Of a stretch of 64,000 bases of DNA, positions 21,160 to 34,471 are shown piece after piece. The notes below the pieces were generated by a model. It was given only the letters and a program-made list of their open reading frames with translations. It had not been told where the DNA came from and made no database searches. The position numbers and the translations under genes were made by a program. Source of the DNA: Rhizoclosmatium globosum. Taxonomy: Eukaryota > Chytridiomycota > Chytridiomycetes > Chytridiales > Chytriomycetaceae. The stretch is from NCBI GenBank assembly GCA_002104985.1, contig MCGO01000021.1:248001-312000 (forward strand), written 5' to 3'. The first letter of the stretch is position 1. Each line of letters opens with the position of its first letter.

Positions 21160-23743
21160 GTAAAGGAGCTATGCAGAGGCACATTCCAACACCCGCACTT
21201 CGCAACCCTGAGCCGTTATCAGAAAAAAACGGGTCCAAGTTGTTTATGTATTTAGTTTTCATTATTTAGTGAAATGGAGGGGAAGAATTTGAGGATTGAG
21301 GGAGGAGATAGGTTTAGAAGGATTTGTTTCCTCCTGCTTAACGGCTGCCATAAAATAATATCAGATTTAATTTATTTATGATTTGTCTGGACTGGATGGG
21401 TTTTATGTTGAGGATCCGCTTTTGTCCTTGGAAAAGGCAGGATCAAGAAGAAAGCCAATGCAAAAAGGGTTGAAGTTCTTCTGAAACGTTTGTTGATTTT
21501 ACAAAGGTATACCTAGGTTGCAGTTGAAGTATATTTGCTTTTGTTTTTTTGACTGCTAAGCTTGGGGTAGTTCTTGGGGTTAGCATAGTTGTTGCGTTTC
21601 TGTCTGTCCTGGTTGTTTTGCATGGCTGAGACACTAGGTAAGATCTTGGTCATGTTGGAAATGTGAGGTCTATGGGTTGATTTGTTCAAGTGAAATGCCA
21701 TTTGCAGGGCCAGAGCTGTGTTGCTGAGGATGGAACTATAAAGCACACCAGTAATTTAGGGTTATTCATGATACCTCATACTAAAAAACATTAATGCTCC
21801 ATGGGTCATCCTTGTTCCTATATACTGCTCAAACTTTTGTAGATTTTTGGGAAGTCTGTGACAATAGAGAAATGTGACTGCGTTGCTGCAAGTTGTTCTT
21901 TCATTGCCTTGCTTACAACCTTGTTGCGAAAGTTTCGTTACATTTTGCCAATGTACAATGCTTGCCACTTACTTTTCTTTGAAAAACAGCAATTAAAAAG
22001 TATCTTGAAAAGTTGGTCGCATGAGCTGACAGCGATGACACGTGTATTTGGACATTGCGGGCGTTTGAAGGCGGGATTGTCAAAACCTTGTCCCAAAATG
22101 AACTTTATTGATCAATAAGAATTAAATACGACTATATGAACCAGCACAATTCAAAATATCAAACAGACCTTAGTTGCTCTTAATCTCTTGTTCTTTCTGA
22201 TATATATAAAATAACCTATTGTAATCCAGTTTTCATTGGTATAATTGAATCAATGGTTGTTAAGAAATTGGAGGTTTTGCTTGATTTTTTGTTCCTCATA
22301 TTTTCCGAAAATGGCGTGGATTAATCGACACACTCACTGATTCTAGGATTGCTGAGAGACAAGGCTAAGGGTGCATTATAAACCATTTGTTGATTTTGCC
22401 CTTTGTCTTTATCAGGTTTTGGACAAAAGTTACAGACCTACTTTGAAACGTTGTAATCTCAAAAATGATGAAACGCCACCCTCTTAATCTAGTGATCCAA
22501 GCCCAGGAGCCGGACAATCTTGGCAGTATGAGGCTGACTTAAACCAAGATTGCTACAACTGCCAACTTCAGTCTTCAATATGACAGACCCAACTCGACCC
22601 AACTCTCCTGCTGCTAGTTAACTTCATTGCATCTTGTTTGTCACAATTGTTCTACGCTGAAAGACAAATGTTTCTTGCACCTTATGGGTTGGTAAGGTTG
22701 GGTAACAGATTTCAGGTAGGCAGGCAGGTACTTTTGCTTTCTACATTTCCCAATAGATTTCTATTGCAACAAACAGTCTTGAAATTGAAGCAAGCCTGTG
22801 TTTCCTAAGAAAACAATTATATACTAGTTTGTTAACTGTGTGGGCTGCCAGTGTTCTCTGTTGCTGAGGCACCCAACCCCAAGACTGACCTGCACCAAAG
22901 AAGTGTTGTTTTCAAAACTGTCTATAATTGCAATCCTGCCAAATGCGCCTTTTTGCTAAAACCAAAAGTAGCAAAAATAGACAAAAGAAAATGGGAACAA
23001 ATTGACAAATACTTAAAATCGTTCATAAAGTCACCCAAAACCAGTTCTGAAATTGTTGCCTGTATTGAGACTGTCAGAAATGCAATTAAATGCTGATCAG
23101 CTGTTATTGAGAGTCAGATTGAGTTTACTTCTGGACATGATCAGGTCAAGAAGAAGTCTGGTTCAGAAGTTTTGTGAACTTGTATCCTGCAGCCTTTGGT
23201 GCTACCAAGTAACTGGCCAGTTTGAGCTCCAGTTCTACAAACACAATGTCAAGTGTAATATCAGGAAATCCACATCAAATCTTCTGACACCTACCATTAC
23301 CAAAGAAGCTGTTTCTTATCAAATCACGGGCTTAACTGTGTTGTTGAAATAAATGCTATGAGAAGATCTAGTATTCAAAACTGTTGAAGCCTTTATAGTT
23401 TGTAAGTCAGCCTTACAAAGCATTAAGTTGGAGCCAACTCATTTCAAGAAAGTTTACTTTTCCTCAAAAATAAACCAAAACAAATTGCTGATTACACATT
23501 GTGGTTCAAATGTCCTGGGTTCAACTCAAAAGCTCTTCAAATGTACTAAACCAAAGTTATGCTTCACAACAACAATTACCAGACATCAACTCCAGACAAT
23601 CGTTTAAGTTAGTTTTTTTCTAGTGAAGTAAATTGCATTTCCTGTGATAACCTTTGTTTCCATTCTTTAAAAAACACATACTTTAAAAAACACATTCTTT
23701 ATAAATCAATTATGATCTTACAGCTTGATTTTTTGCAATAAAA
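21160..23743. other. 2.6-kb gene-poor stretch, no gene recognised
   Basis: AT-rich, with only short frames. One plus-strand frame, 22851-23096 (MFSVAEAPNPKTDLH..., Lys-rich, 81 codons), could be a decayed transposon fragment; it has no recognisable domain and continues only after stops. Simple AT stretches near 22200 and 23600-23740. The last 100 bases are probably the 3' UTR of the SNF2 gene. Confidence 0.4.
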
Positions 23744-26700
23744 TCAAAATACTTCATCTTCAAAGCCTTCTGCCATCAAATTCAGCATCATATCTTCATC
23801 TTCCTCATTTGGTTCTTCCTGCATTTGTTTTAATGTATCTGCCACTTCATCCAATTGAGAAGCAAGATTAGGGAGTTGTGATTCATCCAAAAATACACTC
23901 TCTGATTCATTGTAGCTGACTCCATCAACCAATTCTTCTACACTATTGATAAGATTATCATTTCCAGCAACATCAACAATTGAATTTGCTGCTGCATTCA
24001 TAATGCGTCCAGTTTCAACAAAAGGAAGCTTGTTTCTTCTCCTATACTGCTCCTGCACTAAAGCCTCTTTTGCAACTTCTTTCTGAATATCAGTCAAGTC
24101 ATCATCAATTTCTCTCACAAAGTCCTCATGTGACTCAATTTTGATAATATCATTTCTGAATAACTGTGCCAGAGAATGAACTATGGGGTCATTAAAGTTT
24201 GTAGAATTCAGTTGGGAAACAGGGTTTTCAGGGGGAGGCCTCAAATATTGACCCAATTCCTTCTTGAAAGTTGTTTTTTCTATATGCTTGTGATCAACAA
24301 CTTGACTATGTGTGACATAAGTTATCTTGATATCATCAATGGACAAAAAACCTCACGTTGCAAGAGTGATTTTGTGAACATTATTCATGAAAATTTTTTC
24401 CTCAAATGTACCATATGTTAAGAGACGGTATATGTAAACATTCTTTTCCTGACCATAGCGATATGCCTTTTCATATGAAAATGAGAGATATGTTTGCAAT
24501 AAATAAACTCACCCTTGCAATTGCTTGCTTGTCATAGCTGTTGTTATACTGTTATCACACACAAATCATAATGGGATAAACAAACCTTGGATTCCACCCA
24601 TGATCAAAAATAATGATTCGATTCGCAGACACTATATTCACTCCAACACCACCAGCGATTGTTGAGATTATAAATACATTGAACCCATTCTCTGGACTAT
24701 TAAATTCGTCAATTATTGCCTGTCTGTTTTTTGAAGCTCCTGTCAATGTTTGAATTTTGCAGAAGTCTTTCAATTTAAACTTCAGCATCTCTGTCAGAGT
24801 GTAACGTTAAGTGCAACTCATCTATCTTGTGGTGCACAAAAAGAGCAAACCTATAGTTGGGATGGACCTTGAAAATATCAAGACTTTGTCCCCAATTGCT
24901 GTACACTGTTGAACAATATGTTGTGTCAACATCACCTTCAATGAAAGTGAAGGACTTTGCCAGTCAATGCTTCCTAATAAATGATGCTGCATCAATATAT
25001 TTTACATTTCATATTCTTTACCTTCGTCAGATATAAGCCTTCTCATGGATCTATTTTCAATACTACAAAAAAAGAAATTAGGAAAACAACTTGGCATGTA
25101 CTTACGCTTGTTCAATGTCAGAATCTGATGGAAACGTCTTGGTTTCCACTGATGTCTATAAACAAAATTAATTTTTGAATTTACCTTTTTATAATACCTT
25201 GAATGCAAGAGGATGATTTGAAATTGTCGAGAGTGAACTAAATCTTGAAATGATGTTCTTTTGCTTGTCACTTTGCTCCAAGTATTTCTTTTCAAGCAAT
25301 CAGTTCACTATCCATTTTGCACAAACTTACTTTGTACAGCCTCAACTGCAAAGGGGTCAATTTCACAGATATGATGTACTCATTCTTTTCTGGCAAATCA
25401 TCCTTCAGAACATCATCACTCATCCGACACAAAAGTGGATCAATAATGTTAATGAGCACAAATAGACGCTGCTTTGAAAAGACCTTGTCCCCATCTGTTG
25501 AGTCCGCAAAAAAACCTAATGATCATTAAATAACCTTGCAATGCAATTAACACTTCAAACCATTTGTAATTGGGTTTTGATATTGATTTCGGAATTGTTG
25601 AACTGTTCCCAAGTAGCCTGGAGATATGAAATTTATCATAGCATGATACTCCGCCAGATTGTTTTGAAGTGGATATCCAGTAAGACAAATACGAGATGGG
25701 GTATGCACTTCATTTAAGAACTGTGAAATACCGGCTTGGGGATTTTTGATGTGATGGCTTTCATCGCAAACCACTAATGCTGGGCCGGGAGAAAGTAAAT
25801 ATCCATGAATTAGGGCCAATTCTGCATTGACAATCTCAGCTTCTCTTGAGGAAGACTCAGCCATATCTGGTGTTGCAGCAGACCCAGAATCATCAATTTC
25901 AGTCACCTTCTTCACTGATTTTGGGGTTAAAATTATTCTCAGCATATCATAACTGGTAATAAATATTCCTCGTCTTTCATTCCAAGATTCCAGTTGTGCA
26001 ATTCGCTCATTTTCAGGGACTGCCATACAATGTGAGCAGGTTTGGTGAGAAATCAAAAGAGAGTACTTAATGTCAACGTAAATATGCCCCCAAATACTTC
26101 ATCAATTTGCTTAGAAGGAACCCATTTCTGGATTTCATTAGCCCTGAAATTTGTAAGAGATTGGCAAATAGAGTCTCTCAGAGACTTACCAGTTCTCAAC
26201 TACAATGGCAGGACAAACTACAAGTATGCCACCAGTCTGGAGATCTTATGGTTAGTTAAGAATTTCAATCAGAACGTAGCACACCCTCAAATGCAAAGGA
26301 ATGCAGGGATTGTTTGCTCGAATCTCTCTTTGTAAAGTGTATAAAAACGTCTAAGTAATTTTAGTTTCGAAATCGCCACTAATTTCATACTTACCATAGT
26401 CTGAAGAGTTTTACCTAGACCCATTGCATGAGCCAATATGCATCCTTGATGCTGAGAAGCTCCATTTTTATCAAGGTCTTTGATCATGATTATTGAACGC
26501 CACAGAAATTGTATTCCTTCAACCTGAAATATAAAAGTTAATAAACTTTTAATTAGGTCTTTTGAACAAGCCTGATGTGGTTTCAAATGGATTGCAAGAA
26601 AATCGTCAACGTAGATTGCGTCTTCATTATCATCATGTCCGAGGTTAATGACAATCTGCTTGCGTTAAAAATTCACTGTCTGAACGGGAGGAATTCACCT

Positions 26701-29346
26701 TTGTCAGGTCACCCCTCTTTCTTGCTGCTTTATATTGCCTAAAGCACATAAATTTATCTTAAATAATGAACAAATTATTTAAATGCTTACTTTTTAGCCC
26801 TTCGTGAAATTGCATCCTCTTGTCTTTTCCTGTTGGCTCGAATCTGCCGAACTGACTGCGAGTCTTGAATTATTGGACGAAGTTCTGTTCGACCTCGAGT
26901 TCCACTGGAATCCGGCAAACTTGATGAATCCATATCTGTAGCGTCCTCAGAATCTTCAGACTCACTACTTGGCTGAAAAACTGACTTCTTTTGGGAATAT
27001 CCACGCGAGTTATTGCCTGAATTCTTTTGTTTTTGCAATAAATTCGATTTGGTCTCGACCATCTTGACTTCATCTGACTCCCACATTGAACTTTGGTCTT
27101 CATTTCTTTGAAGTATACTTGATTCAACAAAAGCATTTTGTCTACTTGTGCTATCTTTTATATCAGTTGCGTTGGGAACCGATACTTCATTTTCCACTGG
27201 AGTATCCCACTGATGAAATTCAAGCGATCCGTCAAAGGAATTAAAGGCTTCAAAATCAAAAAGACAGTCATAATGAAGTTCTTTTGTAGCTTCAAGATTA
27301 TGTTTCTGGATATGTGCTAAAAATGCTGAATATTCTTGGTAAAGCCGGAAATCCTGGAGAGAGCAAGGAAGTGGAGACTCGAGAGAACTTGTTGCAAGAA
27401 TATCAAGTAGTTCAAGGTACTGGGCGTGAAATTTTGACGGTATTTTGCCTTCTTCAGTGCCTGGCAGTGCGAAACGTTTCTTTCCACTAGTGTCAATACG
27501 AGTCCGTTTCGGCTTTCTCAAGTTCTCTGTTGCTGCATAGTCCTTTAAGCCATTTCTTTTGACCATGTCTTTCTCCTGCAAAATAATATCTTCGTCTTCT
27601 GAGGCGATGAAGTCTGACCAATGTTCATCTTCGTCGTCAATGCTGTCGTTGTCGCCGTTTTCGCTGCAGCCGTCGTTGTTATAATTGCGCACTTTGGACA
27701 TTGACGAAGGTCGCTTTTTGGGTTTTGGGATGGATTCCTCGGGTGTGTTTTCAGATTCAGCGATTTCAATTTTCCATTTCAATTCCATCTTGTCGTAAAT
27801 TGTTGGACGAATATTTTCGCAAGTACGGGATATGTTGCTTAAAGAACCATTTAAACTTTCCAAAATGCCTTGGATCATTTTAGGAATACGGCGTGATGTA
27901 AGGTCATCCAATTGAGTTTTATATACATGTATATGCTTTTCCCTTGTTTTATAGATCCAAGGTGCTTTCGAAAGTATTTTGGGTAGAATTGAGATGGTCC
28001 ATTCAGATTCCTGAGCCTCAATTTGGGCTTGTACCGCAGCATGAATGAGGGATAAAGATTTGGAATTCTCGTACGTTTGATCAGAACGAGCAGAATCTGT
28101 CGATTCCAACACAATATTATCTCGGAAGTTGCTTTGAATTGGAAAGAAAGCCAGTTCTGATGTAGGGGACAAAGTGTCATCCTTTGCGTCTGTTCGAATC
28201 AGATTTGAATCAGATGTCATTTTATGGCTTATTGGTGCTTTTGGTTTATCAGAATTGGTACGTTGCGTTTCGCGAATATCGCGTTCCCATTCGCTGTCTG
28301 ATTCATACATTTCTTGGTCAGAATCACCATAAACTGGTAACACAGTGTCGTCATCCGGGTCAGCAGAGTGCAGAAATTGTCCAATTGGCTGACTCTGAGT
28401 TGTCCTATTGACAGAATATCTTCCCGAGTTATCCACAAAGTCTAATCGGACATTGTCAGCAAAATCAAAGTCAAAATTAATTCAAAATCAAAGTTGATTT
28501 ATACCGATGATATTTTGCGATCCAATCTTTCTGAATACTCGAGCAAGCTTTGTATCCAAATCTCCTCTCACTGGTGCGCGCCAAAACGCAATTACTCCGC
28601 CTGGATTAGGCTCATCGCACTGAGAGCCACATATATTATGGTAAATATCCCGAATTTCAGGATCTTCTAGTACAGAATTCTTGTCAAATACAATGAGATT
28701 TGAATTTTTCAACATCCGCTTGATTTTCCTTTGGATTATTACTTGACGCTGTCTCCAGCTGGGAACTATCATAGTGTGTGATCGCCTTTTGAAGTAGAAA
28801 TCTTCATCCTGAGAATCATCTGTAGAGTTGGAGTGCAAATTAAAAAGATGCATATCATTTGTGAGCTGTGGCTGAATATCCGCATTCGACCATATAAATT
28901 TTGAACTACAATCAAAGAAGTCACGATAACGTAGTTTTTTGGCGGAGGAATCCCTAGTTGTTGAAACGGAACGATCGAGAGATGATCGAACGGGCATCAC
29001 AGGTATCATGGGATTCGTGGGGATTTCGTTAACGTTGGACGGAGCGTTTAGAGGAGAAGCAGGAGAAGCGAGTCTGAGTTTTGCAATCGCAGCCGCCAAC
29101 TATCGTTTTTTAAGCTGAGTCGAGCCTTAAACAACTAGTCACCTTCACGCGCAATCCAAACGCTGCTAGTTGAAGCTCGTCGCGCAATGTGTCGACATCG
29201 AGCGAAAGCAGTGCAAATCCGTCAATTTCGTGGGCCGCAAACGCTGCCAGGACAACCACCCGCTGCTCACTGCTCAAGCCAATCGGTGCTTCGGTGATCC
29301 ATTGCGCAACTTGCGATGCCGTCCACTGATCAGCTGGCGTCGTCAT
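23744..29346 (-). CDS. SAM-domain SNF2 ATPase, ATRX/ARIP4 type
   Basis: Chromatin-remodelling ATPase. The first exon (29110-29346) is an entire SAM domain (QWTASQVAQWITEAPIG, LSLDVDTLRDELQLAAFGLRVKV), spliced to LAAAIAKLRL. A long acidic/Ser-rich region with SADPDDDTVLPVYGDSD follows. Helicase motifs are [31 protein letters not shown] (Walker A), VVCDESHHIKN (DESH rather than DEGH), ICLTGYPLQNNLAEYHAMINF, NIVSANRIIIFDHGWNP and AYRYGQEKNVYIYRL, then TQVVDHKHIEK as in ATRX. Motif V reads ISTIAGG, where relatives have a basic residue (STKAG/STRAG). No ADD/PHD Cys cluster is seen. Many introns; about 1,450 residues. SAM on this subfamily is unusual in my knowledge. Confidence 0.88.
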
Positions 29347-29384
29347 GATTCTTTCACAGAAATTCTCTCCTGAAAACCGTCAAA
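29347..29384. promoter_or_regulatory. 38-bp divergent start-to-start gap
   Basis: Only 38 bases separate the ATG of the SNF2 gene (minus) and of the aminotransferase (plus). Core promoter and both leaders must fit here or overlap the opposite gene. No clear TATA box. Confidence 0.5.
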
Positions 29385-30687
29385 ATGGCCCACAAACTCT
29401 GCATGATTCCTGGTGCGCCGTTCAACCCTGACTTCACATATTCTTGCTAATGTTACAATAGGACCGGTCGAATTTGACTCTGAGGTCTAGCTGTTGTAAC
29501 CCACGTGTTCTCTGGCAGCTAACACTACCATAGGTCCTCCAAGCTATGGCCACGCCAGCAACTTCCCATGTTGATCCCGCCTTTATTGAAAAGTTCGGCT
29601 CAGCTATCGAGCTGACTCGTAAGGTCTTTTTTGCCCCAACTGGTCAGCCCTTCATTATCGCAGGGTCGGGTGTGAGTTTGCAAATCCATCACGCCACATG
29701 GGACCATCACAACTGACCATTAAACCTTAGACTCTCACTTGGGACGCCACTGCTGCCAATCTTGTAGAACCCGGCGACCATGTTCTTGTCATTGTTACTG
29801 GAGTTTTTGGTGATTGGTTTGCCGAGTGTATCAGTGTTTACGGAGGAAAGGTTGATTTGTTACGTGCACCATTTGGTGACCGTCCATCTTTGGACCAAAT
29901 TGAGGCTGCACTAAAACAGAAGCCGTACAAGCTTGTCACGGTCACTCATGTTGACACGTCCAGTGGTGTTCTCAACAACATTGAAGAAATCTGTGCCATT
30001 GTGAAAAAAGTCTCTCCAGCCACTTTAATTGCGCTAGATGGTGTTTGCTCTGTTGGAGCCGAAGCCATCCGTCAAGATGAATGGGGGATTGACGTGGTGA
30101 TGACAGGTTCTCAAAAGGCACTTGGTGTCCCACCTGGTCTCGCCGTTATGGTCGTCAGCAAGAGAGCCCTAGAAGTCGCCTTGAACAGAAAATCTGCACC
30201 CACCACTTACTTTGCAAGTTTTAAGAAGTGGTTGCCAATCATGCAGAAATACGAAGCCCGTCAGGCTTCGTACTTTGCCACTCCCGCCGTTCAACTTGTT
30301 CTTGCACTCCAAGTGTCTTTGTCGCAACTTGTTGCGGCCCAAGGATCGTTGGACCAGAGGTTTGCTCAGCATCGCGCAGCTTCTGCAAAAGTGAAGGATA
30401 CTTTGGAATCCTGGGGGCTCAAAATTGTCCCAGTTGCCCGCGACCGAGCTGCCAACACTTTGACTGCCGTTTATTATCCATCTGGTGTCACGCCTGCGGA
30501 GTTTTTGGGGAAAGTCAGCGGAAAGGGAGTTTTGCTTGCTGGAGGACTTCACCCTGAACACGCCGCAAAGTACTTCCGTGTTGGTCACATGAATGTTTCC
30601 GTCGTGAACGATTCCATGTTGGGTCACTTGGACGTTACACTTGGTGCTATCAAATCTGCCTTGCAAGAGTGTGGTTTCAAGTTGTAA
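29385..30687 (+). CDS. Alanine-glyoxylate aminotransferase (AGXT/Agx1 type)
   Basis: PLP enzyme making glycine and pyruvate from glyoxylate and alanine (class V aminotransferase fold). Four exons: MAHKLCMIPG, PVEFDSE, VLQAMATPATSHVDPAFIE to AGSG, then TLTWDATAANLVEPGDHVL to the end. Introns at about 29413-29460, 29489-29532 and 29671-29730. The first two tiny exons are recovered because they rebuild the family opening IPGPVEFD.EVL. The PLP-binding Lys is in MTGSQKALGVPPGL; ALDGVCSVGAE carries the cofactor Asp. The C-terminus FRVGHMNVS matches the family; the end CGFKL could resemble a weak peroxisomal signal but lacks SKL. About 370 residues, normal. Convergent with Rpn6, 50 bp apart. Confidence 0.95.
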
Positions 30688-30737
30688 TCAACGTAAAGAA
30701 ATAAAATGGCTTTATTCTTCACAAAAGAAGAGGAAAA

Positions 30738-32362
30738 TTAAGAGAGAATCGCAGCTTTCTCATAAAGTGACTCAACAACATTTCCCATGTTCTTCAACGT
30801 GTCCAAAGCCGCGGCATAAGTCTTATCATGCTCAGGGTCTTCGAAAACAATCAAGCAGCCTGCACCTTGATCCAAAATTCCATGAAAAACACCATCCAAA
30901 ATCATTTGCGAAAGCTTCACTTCGACCTGCTGTGTAGGCAACTTGACAAGATGTGCAACATGTGCAATTTCAACACGGCTAAAAGGTTCAATCACACGAA
31001 GGAGGTTCTGTTGGAGAAGAGAATCGTAGAGTTCATCCAAGTGTGCGTTAATAATTGGATCATTGCGAAGCTCTACACAACAGTAAGGTCAATTAAATAG
31101 TAAAGAGACAAACAAACCATTCTTGAACTTATTCATACTCTGCTCAAACTCCAACAGGGACCGATTCTGGTGTGCAGTTGCCACAGCTTTCATCGCTTCA
31201 ATATCAACACCGGCATATTTCAACGCCATTTTGCTGTTAATAATACTGAAAACATCATCTGCCAGATTAAGCATGATTTTGCATAGCAACAAGTACTTGA
31301 GAGACAATACAGCTCTAGAGTCGTCTTGGGTGCTGAAACCCTCCAACGCTTCGTAGAAGTAAGAGTACCTTATTTGAAGTTAGTTCCCAATCAATCGCCG
31401 AATAAATCTATATTACGCAGTCTTGTAGTCTTTTTCTTCGGCATGCAAAATACCGGACTGCTGATCCAACTGAGCTTGCATCAAAGGTGGGCAGTAAATT
31501 GAATTGGCGGAAGTTCTTGCTGACGTCAAAGCGGCCTGCATCAAAATCAGTTAGCACGAGAGTGTTTTACATAAGAACACTAAAGAATTTTTACTCTGGC
31601 TTTAGGCAGGTTGCGAGTAGCATGATGGACTCTACTTTCCAACAGCTGAACTTCCATCAACACACTCTTGTCATCCAGACGCTTTAATTCTTTGTTCAAG
31701 GCACCAACAAGCGACAAAGAGTCGGCGTACATTTTGTTGTCAAGATATCTGCGTTACAGTACATTAAGATATGCTGCGAAACCAGACTCAGCTTCCTTCT
31801 CACTCACAATGCAGCTAAACGAGTTTCAAGAGACTGTTTCAAGTAAATGCGCTTCTCCGCAACAGCCCAATCGATGAATTCTTTACACACTTTCACTTGA
31901 GTGTCCAGGGCACCAGGGATGTTAGAGAAGTGGTCAATGAGACTCTTGACTGCAACGGGTTTAATACCGCATCGTTCTGTAAATCAAAAATCACACACCA
32001 ACTCTCGCAGCCTTTGCTTTTGCAATTTCCAGAAGTACAGGACGCGAAGTCTGAACTAATTCAGCAAGTCCGTTGACATCCCTTCAAAGAACGAAAACAG
32101 GTGTCAGTCACGCACACATACTTCCGTGCGAGCCCTTACTTTTGAGAGGCGAGTAATTCTCCAAGCTTAACCAGCGCCAATTCTTTTGCAGCAATGTCGG
32201 CTGGATTCTGAGAGTGAGCTAAGGGTACCAAGCAAGCGGCAAAAGGTCTTAACTATTATCTTTGGCGGAAAGCACGGTCTTGTATGCATCCACTGCTTTG
32301 GCAGGTGTCTTCTTAGCGACGTCGTCAATCTGCTTGACGTGCTCGATGGTGGTTTGGGTCAT
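30738..32362 (-). CDS. RPN6: 26S proteasome lid subunit Rpn6 (PSMD11)
   Basis: PCI-domain scaffold of the proteasome lid that clamps core and regulatory particle together. Diagnostic stretches: [109 protein letters not shown] and the end [16 protein letters not shown]. The N-terminal TPR-like helices are spread over several small exons ([20 protein letters not shown] at the start). Length near 420 residues is normal. COP9 subunit 4 was considered, but the C-terminal PCI sequence is that of Rpn6. Start is the ATG at 32362. The SNW1 stop is 83 bp upstream. Confidence 0.95.
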
Positions 32363-32444
32363 TTTTGAGGTGGTTTTCTTGTGTGCGCGTCTCCAAAGCA
32401 AAAATGTCTCTTTGTTCCATTCCACTTTCTTATTTCAAAATAAA

Positions 32445-34436
32445 CTACTTGCGTCGCTTAGATTCACCTTCATCTTCCCGACTATCTTCTCTTCCTCTCT
32501 TCGCTGTTGACATGAATTCATCGATTCCAAAGACATCATCATCTTCCCTTTCAAACTGAACAGGACCATCTCTAGATCCTCCAACTCCACCTTCTGTTCC
32601 CTTGAAGCCTCGATGAGGACCTCGGCTCATGCTTCCTTCTCCACCGCCCCCACCATCAACGATTCGTTCAATTCTATCTGTTCGAACTCCAGGAACATGA
32701 TCTTGATGGTCATCCATTGCTTTTTTAGGTCGGTAAATGGCGTTGGCAGAGCTTCCGGCAAAAAGTGGCTTGTCATAAATGCCGTAAGTGTCGTCACCCC
32801 CAAATCCAGACGACATTCCAGAAGATTGGTTAAAGAGACGTTGGTCAAATTGTGACTCGCGAGAGGCTGATGGTTGGGTAAGACCAAGTGCAATCTTTTC
32901 AGAAATATCACGGTCAGCACTGCACGTGTGAAGAATTAATCAGCCAGAATCAATAATGAATTAGAAAAACGTACTTGAGCTTGCCCAAAACTTTTGATTT
33001 AGTGTCCTGTCCCATGTGACTCATACGTAATTCACGCTCACGTTGCCTGTTGCGTTCCTTTCTTATTTCCTCACGTTCTCGGACTTTATCTTTATCTTCT
33101 ACTTCCTCCTCGTCATCTGAACTTGATTCATCAGAATCCCCGTATGCACCCAAACCAGAAACGCCAGGAATACCTCCACCAGCCGCAGGAGCCGCTGTGG
33201 TAGTAATTCCTGATCTCTCTTCTCTTGCCTTCTGTGCCAGCATCCGCAATTTGTCTTCCTTTTCCTTCTTTTGCTTGGCTGCCAGCTTTGCTTGCATTTC
33301 AGCACGCACTTTGACTTCTTCACGTGCATGACGATCAGCAATCGCCAGAGCCTCTCCAAGTTTGGCAAAATTATCGTTGATTTGTACCTACGGTTCAGAA
33401 AGGGACAACGAGAAATCAGCCGAGTTTTCTAATTTAACCAAAAATGAGCGACTCACGTCTTGAATTCCTCGCCCATCGGCAGCAAGACGTTTATCCAAAG
33501 GAATTGTGTATCCTTTTGCATTCTTCCAGTTACTGATACAGGGAGGAATCACCCAGTTTGCCTGTTCTTCTGCAGATACTTTACGAGGAGGAGAGTGCAT
33601 AACAGGGGCAGGAGGTGAAGCAGGAGCACGCGGCACTTTCTTAAATTTGAACTTGGGGGGTTCCATTGGATCAACCGGAGCTTCCACCATTCGAATGATT
33701 CTAGTGTCGGCAGAGCCACCAGATGACGAGGAAGGTGTATATCTGACGAATTGGGGTGCATTCGTAGAGGAAGCGGTTGAAGATACAACTCCACCAGCGC
33801 CTTTTGATTTTGTGCGAGCTGTTGCCAAAAGTTAGGAAGAGAACGGCAAACAGGCCCAAGACTCACACTCATTTATCTTTTCCAAGGCCAGCCTCGTCTT
33901 TTCTGTAGTCTTATCAATTTCCTCCTGTGATGGTCGAGCGCGGTCATCGTCGAGATCCTTTGCAGTCAGGTCCTTGAACTGAGAGTGAATGATTTTGCCG
34001 TCGCGCGAGTTGTGAGTCAGGACCATGTCGTAGCGCAGGGAGCCGTCAGCGTCCGTCTGAAGAGCGAGAGTTCCATTCGCGGAGGCGGCCTTTGCAGGGC
34101 CCGTCTTTCTGCCCATGTCGAGTGGGTACTGTGGTACATTGATTTCGGGGAAGGCGCCGCCGTCGCCAAAGTCCTGTGATTTGGTTGGTTGGTTGATTGA
34201 TTGATTGATTAGTTTGGTTGTTGAACTGTGCTGCTCGGATCAAAAGATGCGAAGATGCGAACCAACGAACTGCGCGGCGTCCACCCCTTTCGCTGTCCGT
34301 ACGGTGGAGCGGCTCGCACGGCTAGCTGCGACGACACGGCTGCGGCAACTGCACGTGGTGTGTCGTCTTCGTCGTCATCCCACTTGGACGCTTTGGCGGT
34401 GGTGCGTGGTTTGGGCAGTGAGGCAGTGAGAGACAT
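32445..34436 (-). CDS. SNW-domain splicing factor (SNW1/SKIP/Prp45)
   Basis: Component of the activated spliceosome (NTC-related) and transcription co-regulator. The N-terminus MSLTASLPKPR leads to PPYGQRKGWTPRS. The SNW core follows: MGRKTGPAKA, DDDRARPSQEEIDKTTEKTR, VRYTPSSSSG, VDPMEPPKFKFKKVPRAP, SPPAPVMHSPPRK, and WVIPPCISNWKNAKGYTIPLDKR ending LAADGRG. The C-terminal half is Lys/Glu/Arg-rich helical sequence (REEIRKERNRQRERELR), SGFGGDDTYGIYDKPLF, QFEREDDDVFGIDEF and KRRK at the end. Six or so short introns. All expected blocks are present. The acetyltransferase stop lies 35 bp upstream on the same strand. Confidence 0.95.
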
Positions 34437-34471
34437 TATGAGAGAAAGAAAATACACTATTCAGAATCCAT

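Noticed and set aside
30738..32362. COP9 signalosome subunit 4
   Set aside because: The PCI-domain sequence ([26 protein letters not shown]) is that of Rpn6.
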